NCBI GenBank assembly: GCA_019635965.1
Contig: JAHBYK010000009.1
Coordinates: forward strand, 1 to 50,871
Length of the DNA: 50,871 nt
DNA from: Parvibaculum sp.
GTDB taxonomy: Bacteria > Pseudomonadota > Alphaproteobacteria > Parvibaculales > Parvibaculaceae
Direction of reading: 5' to 3'
Below the pieces are notes generated by a model that did no database searches, was not told the DNA's origin, and saw nothing but the letters and a program-made list of their open reading frames with translations. Position numbers and translations under genes: made by a program. The stretch's first letter is position 1. Every line of letters starts with the position of its first letter. This document shows, piece by piece, positions 8,791 to 17,802 of this stretch.

Positions 8791-9604
8791 GGTGCGCGGC
8801 ATCGACCTGTCGAAGCCCTTGAGCGCCGACGAGTTCACCGCCATCCAGCAGGCCTGGTACGACCATATCGTGCTGCTGTTCCGCGGCCAGAAACTCACGG
8901 ATGACGATCTCATCCGTTTCTCCAGACATTTCGGCGAGCTCGACATCGCACCGGCTTCCGCGACGGATATGGCCGGCGCGCAGGAAAAGTCTCGCCCGGA
9001 AATCTGGATCATCTCGAACGTGGTCGAGAACGGAAAGCCGATCGGCGCCTTGGGCGACAAGGAAGCCGAATGGCACACCGACATGTCCTATGTCGCCGAG
9101 CCGCCCATGGCGAGCGTGCTCTATTCGCTCGAAATCCCCTCGCAGGGCGGCGATACGAGCTTCGCCAACATGTACAAGGCGCTGGAGGAGCTGCCGGCCG
9201 ATCTGCGCGCCGCCATCGAGGGCCGCAACTGCAATCACGACTCCAGTACCACGAGCGTCGGCGAATTGCGCGCGGGTGCCGCCGCCGTTCTCGATGTGCG
9301 CGAGGCGCCCGGCGCGATGCATCCCGCGATCCGCACGCATCCCGTCACGGGCGGCAAGGCGCTTTACCTTGGCCGCCGTCTCAATGGCTGGCTCGAAGGC
9401 TATTCCGTCGAGGAAAGCGACAGGCTGCTCGACCGGCTCTGGGCGCATTGCGCCAGGCCCGAGTTTTCCTGGACGCATCAATGGGCGGTCGGCGATCTGC
9501 TCATCTGGGACAATCGCTGCGCGACGCATCGCCGCGACAGTTTCGACGGGCGCGAGCGGCGTGTCATGCACCGCACCCAGATCAAGGGCGACAGGCCGCG
9601 CTGA
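8747..9604 (+). CDS. TauD/TfdA-family Fe(II)/2-oxoglutarate dioxygenase
   Basis: 285 residues, full length for the family. The iron-binding facial triad is complete: His110 and Asp112 in EWHTDMSY and His261 in CATHRRD. The 2-oxoglutarate carboxylate would be held by Arg in the C-terminal RRVMHRTQ segment. Such enzymes hydroxylate or cleave taurine, 2,4-D-like aryl ethers, alkyl sulfates or carnitine precursors; the substrate is not determinable. The start lies inside the 3' end of the transporter gene (44-base overlap), which argues that the transporter supplies its substrate. Confidence 0.92.
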   Translation: MTIEIIPSGRALGAEVRGIDLSKPLSADEFTAIQQAWYDHIVLLFRGQKLTDDDLIRFSRHFGELDIAPASATDMAGAQEKSRPEIWIISNVVENGKPIGALGDKEAEWHTDMSYVAEPPMASVLYSLEIPSQGGDTSFANMYKALEELPADLRAAIEGRNCNHDSSTTSVGELRAGAAAVLDVREAPGAMHPAIRTHPVTGGKALYLGRRLNGWLEGYSVEESDRLLDRLWAHCARPEFSWTHQWAVGDLLIWDNRCATHRRDSFDGRERRVMHRTQIKGDRPR

Positions 9605-9700
9605 GCCGACAGCGCCCTTGCGTCAATTTTCTCCGGTTTGACTTTCGCCGCAGATAGGCCAGTTTCTGCGGCAAAAGCAACTTCACCTGGAGGAAAGCCC

Positions 9701-10711
9701 ATGCGTGCGCTCGTGCTCGAAGGCAATTTCGGCATCGAAAATCTGAATCTCAAGGACCGCGATATCCCGAAGGCCGGTCCCGGCCAGGTCGTGCTGAAGA
9801 TGAAGGCCGGCTCGCTCAACTACCGCGATCTTGCGACCGTCACCTTTGGCGGCAATCCGCAGCTCCTGCCGCTTGTGCCGCTGTCCGATGGCTGCGGCGA
9901 AGTCGTGGAGGTGGGCGAGGGCGTGAAGCGCCTCAAGAAGGGCGACCGCGTCGCGCCGAGCTTCTTCCAGGGCTGGATTTCCGGCGGCCCTGTCGCCGAG
10001 CTGCTCGGACCGACGGCGCTTGGCAGCCCGATCGACGGTTGCGCGCAGGAATATATGGTGCTCTCCGCCGAAGGCATGTCGAAGGCGCCGGCCAATCTCT
10101 CCGACGAGGAAGTCGCCTGTCTGCCCTGCGCCGCGCTCACCGCATGGCGCGCGCTTGTCGTCGAGGGCAATCTCAAGGCGGGCGATACGGTTCTCGTGCA
10201 GGGCACGGGCGGCGTCTCGATCTTCGCGCTGCAATTTGCCAAGGCCATGGGCGCCCGCGTGATCGTCACCTCGTCGTCCGATGAGAAGATCGAACGCGCG
10301 AAGAAGCTCGGCGCGGACGATGCGATCAACTACAAGGCGACGCCGAACTGGGAAATGGAAGCACGCAAGCTCACCGGCGGCCGCGGCGTCGATCATGTGG
10401 TCGAGGTCGGCGGCGCGGACACCTTCCCGCGCTCCATCATGGCGGCGCGCGTCGGCGGCCATATCGCCGTGATCGGTATTCTCTCCGGTCTCACCAAGGA
10501 TGTGAATGTCGCGGCGATCTTCGCGCAGAACCTCAAGATCAGCGGCATCACGGTCGGCAGCCGCACACAGTTCGAGGAAATGTGCCGCGCCATCGAGCAG
10601 AACGACATTCACCCCGTCATCGACAAGCGTTTCCCGCTCGACGAGGCGCAGGAAGCCTTCCGGCTGATGCAGGGTGCATCGCATTTCGGCAAGATCGTGC
10701 TGAATATCTGA
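9701..10711 (+). CDS. Zinc-independent MDR alcohol dehydrogenase / quinone oxidoreductase-like
   Basis: 336 residues of the medium-chain dehydrogenase/reductase superfamily. The cofactor domain shows GTGGVSIFALQFAKAMGARVIVTSSSDEK, interrupted here only by normal spacing, with SSSDEK at the cofactor-specificity position. The GHE motif of catalytic-zinc alcohol dehydrogenases is absent, so it belongs with the quinone oxidoreductase/reductase side. Other landmarks are SLNYRDL and PLVPLSDGCGEVVEVG. ATG 9701 sits 7 bases after GGAGGA. It would oxidise or reduce an intermediate of the same region; the substrate is unknown. Confidence 0.88.
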   Translation: MRALVLEGNFGIENLNLKDRDIPKAGPGQVVLKMKAGSLNYRDLATVTFGGNPQLLPLVPLSDGCGEVVEVGEGVKRLKKGDRVAPSFFQGWISGGPVAELLGPTALGSPIDGCAQEYMVLSAEGMSKAPANLSDEEVACLPCAALTAWRALVVEGNLKAGDTVLVQGTGGVSIFALQFAKAMGARVIVTSSSDEKIERAKKLGADDAINYKATPNWEMEARKLTGGRGVDHVVEVGGADTFPRSIMAARVGGHIAVIGILSGLTKDVNVAAIFAQNLKISGITVGSRTQFEEMCRAIEQNDIHPVIDKRFPLDEAQEAFRLMQGASHFGKIVLNI

Positions 10712-10735
10712 TGTTGCGGGGTGGGGCGGCGAGCC

Positions 10736-11722
10736 TCACCCCCACAATTCCCGCTCCGGCGGATAGACGAGGCTGCCCTCATAGCGCAGCGCCGGTTCGC
10801 GGTCCTTCGCCAGCAGCAGCGGCCCATCGAGATCGACATAATCGGCCTGTTGCGCAATCAGCATCGCAGGTGCCATGGCAAGCGATGTCGAAACCATGCA
10901 GCCCACCATCACGCGGAGCTTCCGCAGCTTCGCGCAGCGGATGACCGACAGGGCTTCCGTCAGCCCGCCTGTCTTGTCGAGCTTCACATTGATGAAGTCG
11001 TAAAGCCCGACCAGCCGTTTCATGCCTTCAAGCCCGTGTGCGCTTTCATCGGCGCAGAGCGGCACCGGACTTTCGATCCCGCGCAGCGCCTCATCCTCCT
11101 TCGCGGGCAGCGGCTGCTCGATCAGCGAGACGCCGAGCCGGGCCAGCTCTTTCGCCAGCGGCACCACGTCATCCGCCTTCCAGCCTTCATTGGCATCGAC
11201 GATCAGCGCCGCATGTGGCGCGCCGGCGCGCACGGCTTCGACGCGGGCGATATCATCGCTGCCGCCATGCCCGAGCTTCAGCTTGAGGAGCGGGCGGTGG
11301 GCTGCTTCCGCCGCCGCCTCGCGCATTGCCTCGGGCGCGGCGAGGCTCAGCGTATAGGCCGTGGTCAGCGCGCGGGGCGGGGTGAGGCCCGCAACTTCCC
11401 AGGCAGGCCTGCCCGCCAGTTTCGCTTCGAGATCCCAGAGCGCGCAGTCGAGCGCATTGCGCGCCGCACCGCGATGCATGGCGCGTTGCAGATCCTCGCG
11501 CGTCATCCCGTCGGCAAGCGCCTGTTGCTGTGCCTTGATCGCGGCGATCACGTCCTTTTCCGTCTCGCCATAGCGCGCATAGGGAACGCATTCGCCCTGG
11601 CCGGTGATGCCGTTTTGCGTCACGCGCGCCACCACCACGCGCGCTTCGGTTTTCGCACCGCGTGAAATGGTGAAGGCGCCCGCAATGGGCCAGGACTGGG
11701 CTTCGACGGAAAGATCGCGCAT
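10736..11722 (-). CDS. Dipeptide epimerase, L-Ala-D/L-Glu epimerase type (enolase superfamily)
   Basis: 328 residues. A capping domain (TISRGAKTEARVVVA; GQGECVPYARYGET) leads into the barrel with the catalytic set of the muconate-lactonizing subgroup: KLKLG (acid/base Lys), metal ligands in VDANEGW, IEQPLPA and CADES, and the opposite-face Lys in NVKLDKTGG. This matches muropeptide-recycling Ala-Glu epimerases (YcjG/YkfB). ATG 11722 gives the normal N-terminus; an upstream frame to 11803 is basic and not family-like. It is convergent with the MDR gene (24-base gap). Confidence 0.88.
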   Translation of the reverse strand: MRDLSVEAQSWPIAGAFTISRGAKTEARVVVARVTQNGITGQGECVPYARYGETEKDVIAAIKAQQQALADGMTREDLQRAMHRGAARNALDCALWDLEAKLAGRPAWEVAGLTPPRALTTAYTLSLAAPEAMREAAAEAAHRPLLKLKLGHGGSDDIARVEAVRAGAPHAALIVDANEGWKADDVVPLAKELARLGVSLIEQPLPAKEDEALRGIESPVPLCADESAHGLEGMKRLVGLYDFINVKLDKTGGLTEALSVIRCAKLRKLRVMVGCMVSTSLAMAPAMLIAQQADYVDLDGPLLLAKDREPALRYEGSLVYPPERELWG

Positions 11723-11826
11723 TGGGCAGGGGTCTCGAATGTCGGGATAGGCGGAGACTGGCGCGCGATAATGGCGTTTGTGTGGGTTCGCTCCAAGTCC
11801 CATTTCGGGACTTGCAGCAATGCGGA

Positions 11827-14088
11827 TCAGATTCGGCCCGCGAACCAGGCACCGTTCCAGTGTTCGCCCGGCGGGTTCGCTTCATACTGGGCGATGCGCG
11901 CCTCGTAGAAGTCATAAAGCGTCGGGATCGCGCCATTGAGCTTGCGGCATTCGGCGATCGCGGCCCGCGCCTCCGCCCAGCGCTGGTTGCGATAGGCCGA
12001 GAAGATCAGCACATGCGCTTCCTGCAAGGCGCGGAATTTCGGATTCGCCCGCATGATCGGGTCGCCCAGCAGCGCATAGACGCGGCGGCCTTCCGGGTGG
12101 CGCGGCGTCGAGACGAGATCGATTTCGAGCAGCGCATAGCGGTCGCCAACGGCGCGCTGCGTGCCCTCTCCGACGATGATGGCGGGGCCGTAGTGCCGGG
12201 CGTTCTTCTGGAGATAGGCCGCGAAGCTGACGGGTTCGCCGAGAACGCCATAGTCGAAGCGTTGCACCGCGCCGATATTGCCAGCGATGGCGCTGCCGGT
12301 GTCGATCCCGATGGAAAGGCTCAGCGGCACATGGCTCAGGTGCTGGCGCCGCGCATCTTCCTCGAGAAATTCATTGAGAGCCTCGAGATTTTCCACCATT
12401 CGCAAGGCCGCGTCGCAGCCCTTCGATGCGTGATCGGCGGCATCGAGCGGCGCGTTCCACACGGCATAGAGCGTGTCGCCGACGCTGCGGTCCACCATGC
12501 CGTTGCGGTCGAGCACGATCTTCGTCATCGGCGAGAAGAAGCGGTTGAGAATATCGGCAAAGGCCGTCGGATCTTCGAGATAGCGGTCGGAAATGATGTT
12601 GAAGCCGCGAAGCCCGGCAACGACCGAGGTCACATCGCGCAGCGCGCCTTCGGCATTTATCAGTCGCGGATTGGCCTTCACTTTGGCAAGGCCGGCCGAA
12701 GGCAGGCGGCGTCCGAACTGCGTTTCCACGAAGCGGATTTCGTCCTCGGTGTGAAGCCGGGTCATGAGCGCGCAGGTCAGGGCGGCCGCGAAAAGCGTGA
12801 CGCTCGCCAGCGCCGGATCGATCAGCCAGCGGTTGTTCTCGAAAGCCCACCAGGAGCCATAGAAGGCACCGGCGGCTAGAAGCAATGTCAGCAGCAGGCC
12901 CCAGCGCAGGCGGAAGCGGCGCACGGCGAGAATGACGATCACGCCGCCAACAAGGATGAAGAGCTGTTCGGCGGGCGAGACCCAGCCGGGCCGCACGAGA
13001 TATTGCCCGGCCGCGATCTGGTCGATGGCATTGGCGGCAATCGCGCCCGATGCGAGTTTCACGCCGGCCGGTGTGCTGAATAACTGGTTCGTGCCGTTCG
13101 CCGAGATGCCGATCACCGCGATGCGTCCGTCGAGCACGTCAAGGTCGGCGGTGCCGCGAAGGATGCTGCCTGCTGAAATCGACAGGCGCGTATCGTCGCC
13201 GCCGAAATAGAGCCGCAATTCGCCGTTGCGCGCGGTATGGGCCTCAAAGCCCGTGCCAAGGATCGAGATGCGCTCGATGCCCGGTTCGATCTCGAACGAG
13301 ATGCCGCCTTCGGCCGTCGCCACCGAGGCGAGATAGCCGTCGCTGTCCTGCGAGACGCGGAGCGCCTCGAGGACGTTTGAGGGATAGAGCGTGCCGTCGA
13401 GATTGACGAGCAGGGGGAGGCTGCGCACGGTCGCGCCATTCGCATCGGCGGCGAGCGTCGCGCCGACGCCCTTGGCCGCGTTCTCGAAGATGGCCAGGGT
13501 GCTGCGCCATGTGTCGTGGCGGTCAATGTAATGGCGCGGATCGCCGCCCTGCGGTGAAATGCGCGCCGTTGCGCGCGGCTCGTGGCGGCCGCTGAAATCC
13601 GTCTTGCCCGGAACGAAGGAAACGACGGAGCGCGTTTCGGAGAGCAGCGCCGCGAGCTCCCTTTCATGGTCCGGGAGCTGGCGCAGCGTCTGGGAAAGGC
13701 CGCCGAAATCGGTGCCGGAGGGCAAGGGCGCCCAGAGCCTGATGAGTTCGCCCGCCGATGTCGGATCGGGGTCGGCCAGCGGCATGTCGATCACGACGGC
13801 GCTCGCGCCCGCGCCGGTCACGCGGCTCACGAGATCGTCCAGCCTTTTGCGCGGCCAGGGCCAGGGACCGTAGGTCTTGGCTGTTTCGGCATCGATGTCG
13901 ACATAGACCGCGCGGGGCCCGTCCGCCGCCACGGTGCGCGGCAGCAGCCGCTGATAGAGATCGAAGACGCGGTCCTGAAGGAAAGTGCCTGCGCCCTCGG
14001 GGTTGTAAATCGACACGGCAAGGCTCAGCACCAGCACAAGGCCGGGCAGGATCGCGGATAGTCTGCGGAACGCAGGTGTCGGATTCAT
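11827..14088 (-). CDS. CHASE2 sensor protein with degenerate class III cyclase domain
   Basis: 753 residues. An N-terminal membrane helix is followed by a periplasmic CHASE2 domain (about 40-330: YVDIDAETAKTYGPWPWPRK, AVVIDMPLADPD), three membrane helices (about 345-430) and a cytoplasmic class III cyclase homology domain (about 485-660). Key catalytic positions are changed. The first metal Asp is Gly492 (AGLRGF for the usual ADIRGF), and the adenine Lys is Arg534. The transition-state Asn and Arg of VNLAAR are Ser621 and Tyr625 (VSFAAY). Only the second metal Asp (Asp538, VGDTLYAVW) remains. It therefore probably makes no cAMP and may be a receptor or regulatory pseudo-enzyme. ATG 14088 (MNPTPAF) chosen over 14136. 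Confidence 0.9.
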   Translation of the reverse strand: MNPTPAFRRLSAILPGLVLVLSLAVSIYNPEGAGTFLQDRVFDLYQRLLPRTVAADGPRAVYVDIDAETAKTYGPWPWPRKRLDDLVSRVTGAGASAVVIDMPLADPDPTSAGELIRLWAPLPSGTDFGGLSQTLRQLPDHERELAALLSETRSVVSFVPGKTDFSGRHEPRATARISPQGGDPRHYIDRHDTWRSTLAIFENAAKGVGATLAADANGATVRSLPLLVNLDGTLYPSNVLEALRVSQDSDGYLASVATAEGGISFEIEPGIERISILGTGFEAHTARNGELRLYFGGDDTRLSISAGSILRGTADLDVLDGRIAVIGISANGTNQLFSTPAGVKLASGAIAANAIDQIAAGQYLVRPGWVSPAEQLFILVGGVIVILAVRRFRLRWGLLLTLLLAAGAFYGSWWAFENNRWLIDPALASVTLFAAALTCALMTRLHTEDEIRFVETQFGRRLPSAGLAKVKANPRLINAEGALRDVTSVVAGLRGFNIISDRYLEDPTAFADILNRFFSPMTKIVLDRNGMVDRSVGDTLYAVWNAPLDAADHASKGCDAALRMVENLEALNEFLEEDARRQHLSHVPLSLSIGIDTGSAIAGNIGAVQRFDYGVLGEPVSFAAYLQKNARHYGPAIIVGEGTQRAVGDRYALLEIDLVSTPRHPEGRRVYALLGDPIMRANPKFRALQEAHVLIFSAYRNQRWAEARAAIAECRKLNGAIPTLYDFYEARIAQYEANPPGEHWNGAWFAGRI

Positions 14089-14265
14089 GTCTCGCCAGTC
14101 GCAGGCACAGGGCTTCTCGTGCCGGCATTGCCTCATATTGACCCTAATGGACCGTTTCTGTCCCTTTCCTGAACAGAAGCCGGCCCGCTACCGCTTTATG
14201 TGCAGTTTCCATTCCAGACGGTGCGGGGGGGCAGATGGGCGTGGGGAGGCCATGACATCACGGCT

Positions 14266-14299
14266 TGCCCCCGCCCGGAGACGTGTCCGGGCCGGGGCA
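14266..14299 (-). terminator. Long GC hairpin downstream of cytochrome c gene
   Basis: Arms 14266-14279 and 14286-14299 are complementary over 14 positions with one mismatch, around a 6-base loop. The element lies about 30 bases past the stop of the minus-strand cytochrome gene. It has no T run on that strand; a GGTTTT follows on the plus strand. It is probably a transcript end or stabiliser. Confidence 0.5.
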
Positions 14300-14327
14300 G
14301 GTTTTGGCGATGGAAGGGGCTGGTCCG

Positions 14328-14729
14328 TTACTGGGCGCCGGTTTCCACCTTGAGATAGGCGATCAGATTGGCGATCTCGTCATCCTTGCGCAGGCCCGGG
14401 AACGCCATGGCGGTACCGGGAACCATCGCAGCGGGCTTGTGCAGATACTGGGTCAGCGTCTCCTCGTTCCAGACCAGACCCTCGGCGCCCTTGGCGGCCA
14501 TCGCCTTGGAATAGGAGAAGCCTTCCAGCGCAGCCGCCTTGCGGCCGAAAATACCGTGAAGGTTCGGGCCGATCCGGTTTGCGCCGCCTTCGTCCAGCGT
14601 GTGGCAGGCCTGACAGCGCGCAAAGACCTTCTTGCCCTTGTCCAGGTCGGCGCCTTCATCCGCCAGCGCCGCGCCCGACACTGCGATCGCCAGCGCGACC
14701 CCTGCAAAACCCGTCAGCAAACCACGCAT
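14328..14729 (-). CDS. Class I c-type cytochrome (periplasmic)
   Basis: 133 residues. A signal peptide (VALAIAVSGAALA, cleavage near residue 23) is followed by a single heme site CQACH (Cys39, Cys42, His43). The sixth ligand is most likely Met108 in GTAMAFPG, and GPNLHGIFGRKA is the conserved loop. The overall pattern is that of mitochondrial-like cytochrome c/c2 from alphaproteobacteria, a soluble electron carrier between the bc1 complex and an oxidase. It stands alone, divergent from the MCE transporter operon. Confidence 0.93.
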   Translation of the reverse strand: MRGLLTGFAGVALAIAVSGAALADEGADLDKGKKVFARCQACHTLDEGGANRIGPNLHGIFGRKAAALEGFSYSKAMAAKGAEGLVWNEETLTQYLHKPAAMVPGTAMAFPGLRKDDEIANLIAYLKVETGAQ

Positions 14730-14922
14730 TCTTCACTCTCCATTGATCCGGTTGGCGGCGTCGGCCGTGCCCGGCCTCAGCCGCGAAGCAAAGTATCTCA
14801 TCGGCCCGCCATGTGAAGAGCGTGCGACGATCCGGCGCGGCGCTTGCCGGATGCCGCAGGGGCGGGCAAATTGACCAGACCGGTCGCGCGACCGGCCTGC
14901 AACGGCGGAAATCGGGGGCGTT

Positions 14923-16098
14923 TTGGCCGACCTGGCAACACGAACAGCAAGTCCGGCTTCGCCGCCAGCGGGCGCCGCTTGCCAGATCGTCACCGGCAAC
15001 CGGGAGATCCGGCTCGTGGCGACGGGCGACTGGACGATTGCCCGGCTGAATGCCGTGGACGGGGAGCTTCGGGCGCTGGGGCGCGGCCCCATAAATGCCG
15101 ATCTCGCCATAATCGACTTTTCCGGCATCACCCGCTTCGACACTTCCTCCGCGACGGTTTTCGACCGCATGATCCGCGTATTTGAGGAAAGGGGACTCCG
15201 GGTCGAACTGGAGGGCCTCAGCGAACCGCAGCGCCGCCTGCTCGACAAGATAACCGCCTATGGCAGGCCCGAGCCGTCGAAGCCCACGCCGGTACCGCTT
15301 TACCTTCAGATCGCCGACCACATCGGCGCGACGACGCGGGAGATCGGCGATGAAGCCCGGGGCATGCTCGGTTTCATCGGAACCGTCGTCCTGGCTTTCG
15401 GGAGAACCCTGGTCCGGCCGCGCCGCTTCCGCTTCGTGCCCTTTGTGCATCACATGGAAAAGTCGGGCTTCGATGCGCTGCCGCTCGTCTGCCTGCTCAC
15501 CTTCCTGATCGGCGCGGTGGTCGCGCAGCAAGGCGCGGTTCAGCTTCGCCAGTTCGGCGCCGAAGTCTTCACCGTCAATCTCATCGCCATCATCTTCCTG
15601 CGCGAAGTCGGGCTGCTCCTGACCGCGATCATCGTGGCGGGCCGCTCGGGCAGCGCCTTCACCGCCGAAATCGGCTCCATGAAGATGCGCGAGGAAATCG
15701 ACGCCATGCGCGCCCTCGGTCTCGATCCCGTGGACATGCTGGTCATTCCGCGCGTGGCCGCGCTTTGCGTCACGCTGCCGCTGCTCACCTTCGTCGCCGA
15801 TCTGATGGGACTTATCGGCGGCGGGGTCGTTGTCTATTTCATGCTCGACATGTCGCCTGGCGTCTATATGAGCCGGGTGCAGGAGGCGGTCGATTTCTGG
15901 ACGATCGCGGTCGGGCTCATCAAGGCGCCCTTCATGGCGTCCGTTATCGCGCTGGTCGGCTGCCGTGCCGGACTTTCCGTTACCGGCAGCGCCGAGTCCG
16001 TCGGCGCCATGACCACGCGCTCCGTCGTGCGTTCGATCTTCCTCGTCATCATTCTCGATGCCTTGTTCGCCATGTTCTTCACCGCAGTGGGCGTCTGA
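14923..16098 (+). CDS. mlaE: STAS-MlaE fusion, MCE lipid transporter permease
   Basis: 391 residues. Residues about 20-115 form a STAS domain (VATGDWTIARL, LAIIDFSGITRFDTSSA) of the kind that is a separate MlaB protein in enterics. The rest is an MlaE permease with about five membrane helices and the conserved REVGLLLTAIIVAGRSGSAF and EEIDAMRALGLDPVDMLVIPR segments. It transports phospholipid-like molecules across the inner membrane together with the ATPase and MCE protein encoded next. The start appears to be TTG 14923 just after GGGGGCG; no ATG fits before the STAS domain. First gene of a four-gene operon. Confidence 0.92.
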   Translation: MADLATRTASPASPPAGAACQIVTGNREIRLVATGDWTIARLNAVDGELRALGRGPINADLAIIDFSGITRFDTSSATVFDRMIRVFEERGLRVELEGLSEPQRRLLDKITAYGRPEPSKPTPVPLYLQIADHIGATTREIGDEARGMLGFIGTVVLAFGRTLVRPRRFRFVPFVHHMEKSGFDALPLVCLLTFLIGAVVAQQGAVQLRQFGAEVFTVNLIAIIFLREVGLLLTAIIVAGRSGSAFTAEIGSMKMREEIDAMRALGLDPVDMLVIPRVAALCVTLPLLTFVADLMGLIGGGVVVYFMLDMSPGVYMSRVQEAVDFWTIAVGLIKAPFMASVIALVGCRAGLSVTGSAESVGAMTTRSVVRSIFLVIILDALFAMFFTAVGV

Positions 16099-16100
16099 AC

Positions 16101-16874
16101 ATGGCGCGCAAGGGCGAACCCATCATCGAAGTGCGCGGGCTCGATACGAAGTTCGGCGATCACGTCATCCATGAAAATCTGGACCTGACCGTCAATCGCG
16201 GCGAGGTCATCGGCATTGTCGGCGGTTCGGGCACCGGAAAGTCCGTGCTTCTGCGCACGATCCTCGGCCTGAAGAAGCCCGATGCCGGGCGCATCCGCGT
16301 CTTCGGCATCGATTTTTCCGAACTGCCGGAGGAGGAGCGGCGTCTCAACGAGCGGCGCTGGGGCGTTCTCTTTCAGGATGGCGCGCTCTTTTCCGCTCTT
16401 ACGGTCGCGGAGAATATCCAGGTTCCCTACCGCGAGCATCTTCATCTGTCGCAGGAGCTGATGGACGAGCTGGCCGCGATCAAGATCGCCATGGTCGGCC
16501 TGCGTCCGTCCGCAGGCGCGCTCTATCCGTCGGAACTGTCCGGCGGCATGAGGAAGAGGGCGGGGCTCGCCCGTGCACTGGCGCTCGATCCCGAAATCCT
16601 CTTTCTCGACGAACCGACGGCCGGTCTCGATCCGATCGGTGCCGCCGCCTTCGACGATCTCATCAACGAGCTCAAGGAAACGCTCGGCCTCACCGTGTTC
16701 CTCGTTACCCACGATCTCGATACGCTTCACGCCACCTGCGATCGTATCGCGGTGCTGGCCGAGAAACATGTTATCCTCGTCGGCACGATCGACGACATGT
16801 TGCGTAGCAGCCATCCCTGGATCCACGAATATTTTCACGGGCCCCGCGCACGCGCGGCCCTTGCGGGCAAGTAA
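16101..16874 (+). CDS. mlaF: MlaF-type ABC transporter ATPase
   Basis: 257 residues, a complete nucleotide-binding domain. Walker A is GGSGTGKS, the Q-loop is FQDGALFSALTV, the signature is LSGGMRKRAGLARAL, Walker B is ILFLDEPTAGLD, and the switch His is in VTHDLD. LSGGMRKR is characteristic of the Mkl/MlaF subgroup that energises MCE systems. It starts 2 bases after the permease stop. Confidence 0.95.
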   Translation: MARKGEPIIEVRGLDTKFGDHVIHENLDLTVNRGEVIGIVGGSGTGKSVLLRTILGLKKPDAGRIRVFGIDFSELPEEERRLNERRWGVLFQDGALFSALTVAENIQVPYREHLHLSQELMDELAAIKIAMVGLRPSAGALYPSELSGGMRKRAGLARALALDPEILFLDEPTAGLDPIGAAAFDDLINELKETLGLTVFLVTHDLDTLHATCDRIAVLAEKHVILVGTIDDMLRSSHPWIHEYFHGPRARAALAGK

Positions 16875-16879
16875 CGGCC

Positions 16880-17788
16880 ATGGAAATCAAATCCAACAAT
16901 GTCCTGATCGGCGCCTTCACCATCGCAACCGTCATCGGCGCATTCATCGTCATCCTCTGGGTGAGCGGCGTTCAGCTCAACCGGCATTTCGCCTATTACA
17001 AGATCATCTTCGACGGTTCGGTGTCCGGCCTCTCGGAGTCGGGCGCGGTTCAGTATAACGGCTTGCCGGTCGGCAAGGTCCGTTCGCTGCGGTTGATGGA
17101 CGGCAATCCGAACAAGGTCGTTGCGATCATCGAGATCGACGCGCGCACGCCGGTCAAGGAAGACTCCGTGGCGCAGCTCGAGCTTTCCGGTCTGACGGGC
17201 GTTGCCTTCATCCAGCTCACGGGCGGCAGTCCTGAATCGGCCGACCTCGTCGCGCGCGAGGGGCAAGACTATCCGATCATCCGCGCCGCGCCTTCCTCGT
17301 TGCAGGATCTTCTGCGCAGCGGCCCGGAAACGCTGCAAAGCGCGAACGAGCTTCTGCGGGAGCTGAACAAGCTCGTGGTCGAAAACCAGAAATCCATCAA
17401 CGACTCGCTCACCAATTTTTCCATCATGTCGAAGGCGATGGCCGACAGCTCGGATGATGTGACCAAGGCGATCGAACAGCTCGCGCAGGCCTCCGTCCAC
17501 CTGAACAGCATCAGCCGCAACGCCGATCAGCTGATGAAGGACGATGTGAAGGCCTTTATCGGCGATGCGCGCGAGGCCGCGCGCGCCTACCGCGAAGTGG
17601 CTGAGGAGCTCGATGCGATCCTGAAGCAGGGCGGGCCCGGCGTCGGCGCAGGCCTCGCGCAGTTGCCGCAGCTCGTCGCCGATACGCGCTCGCTCGTCGC
17701 CTCGCTCGAGCGCATCACGACAAGGGCGGGGGACGATCCGGCGCGGTTCCTTGTCGGCACCAATGTGCCGGAAGTGGAGGCGCGGTAA
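16880..17788 (+). CDS. mlaD: MlaD-type MCE domain protein
   Basis: 302 residues. A short N-terminus and one membrane helix (GAFTIATVIGAFIVILWVSG) precede a single MCE domain (about 35-120) with the typical GLSESGAVQYNGLPVGKV segment. The remainder is a long helical region (about 140-270). Proteins of this type form a periplasmic hexameric ring that conducts lipids between membranes. The stop codon overlaps the ATG of the next frame (TAATG at 17786). Confidence 0.93.
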   Translation: MEIKSNNVLIGAFTIATVIGAFIVILWVSGVQLNRHFAYYKIIFDGSVSGLSESGAVQYNGLPVGKVRSLRLMDGNPNKVVAIIEIDARTPVKEDSVAQLELSGLTGVAFIQLTGGSPESADLVAREGQDYPIIRAAPSSLQDLLRSGPETLQSANELLRELNKLVVENQKSINDSLTNFSIMSKAMADSSDDVTKAIEQLAQASVHLNSISRNADQLMKDDVKAFIGDAREAARAYREVAEELDAILKQGGPGVGAGLAQLPQLVADTRSLVASLERITTRAGDDPARFLVGTNVPEVEAR

Positions 17789-17802
17789 TGGGAGGGGCTT
17801 CG

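Noticed and set aside
9647..9672. GCCGCAGA/TCTGCGGC inverted repeat before the MDR gene as a terminator
   Set aside because: It has an 8-bp stem with a 10-base loop and no T run, and is followed by an A run leading to the ribosome binding site. Too weak to call.
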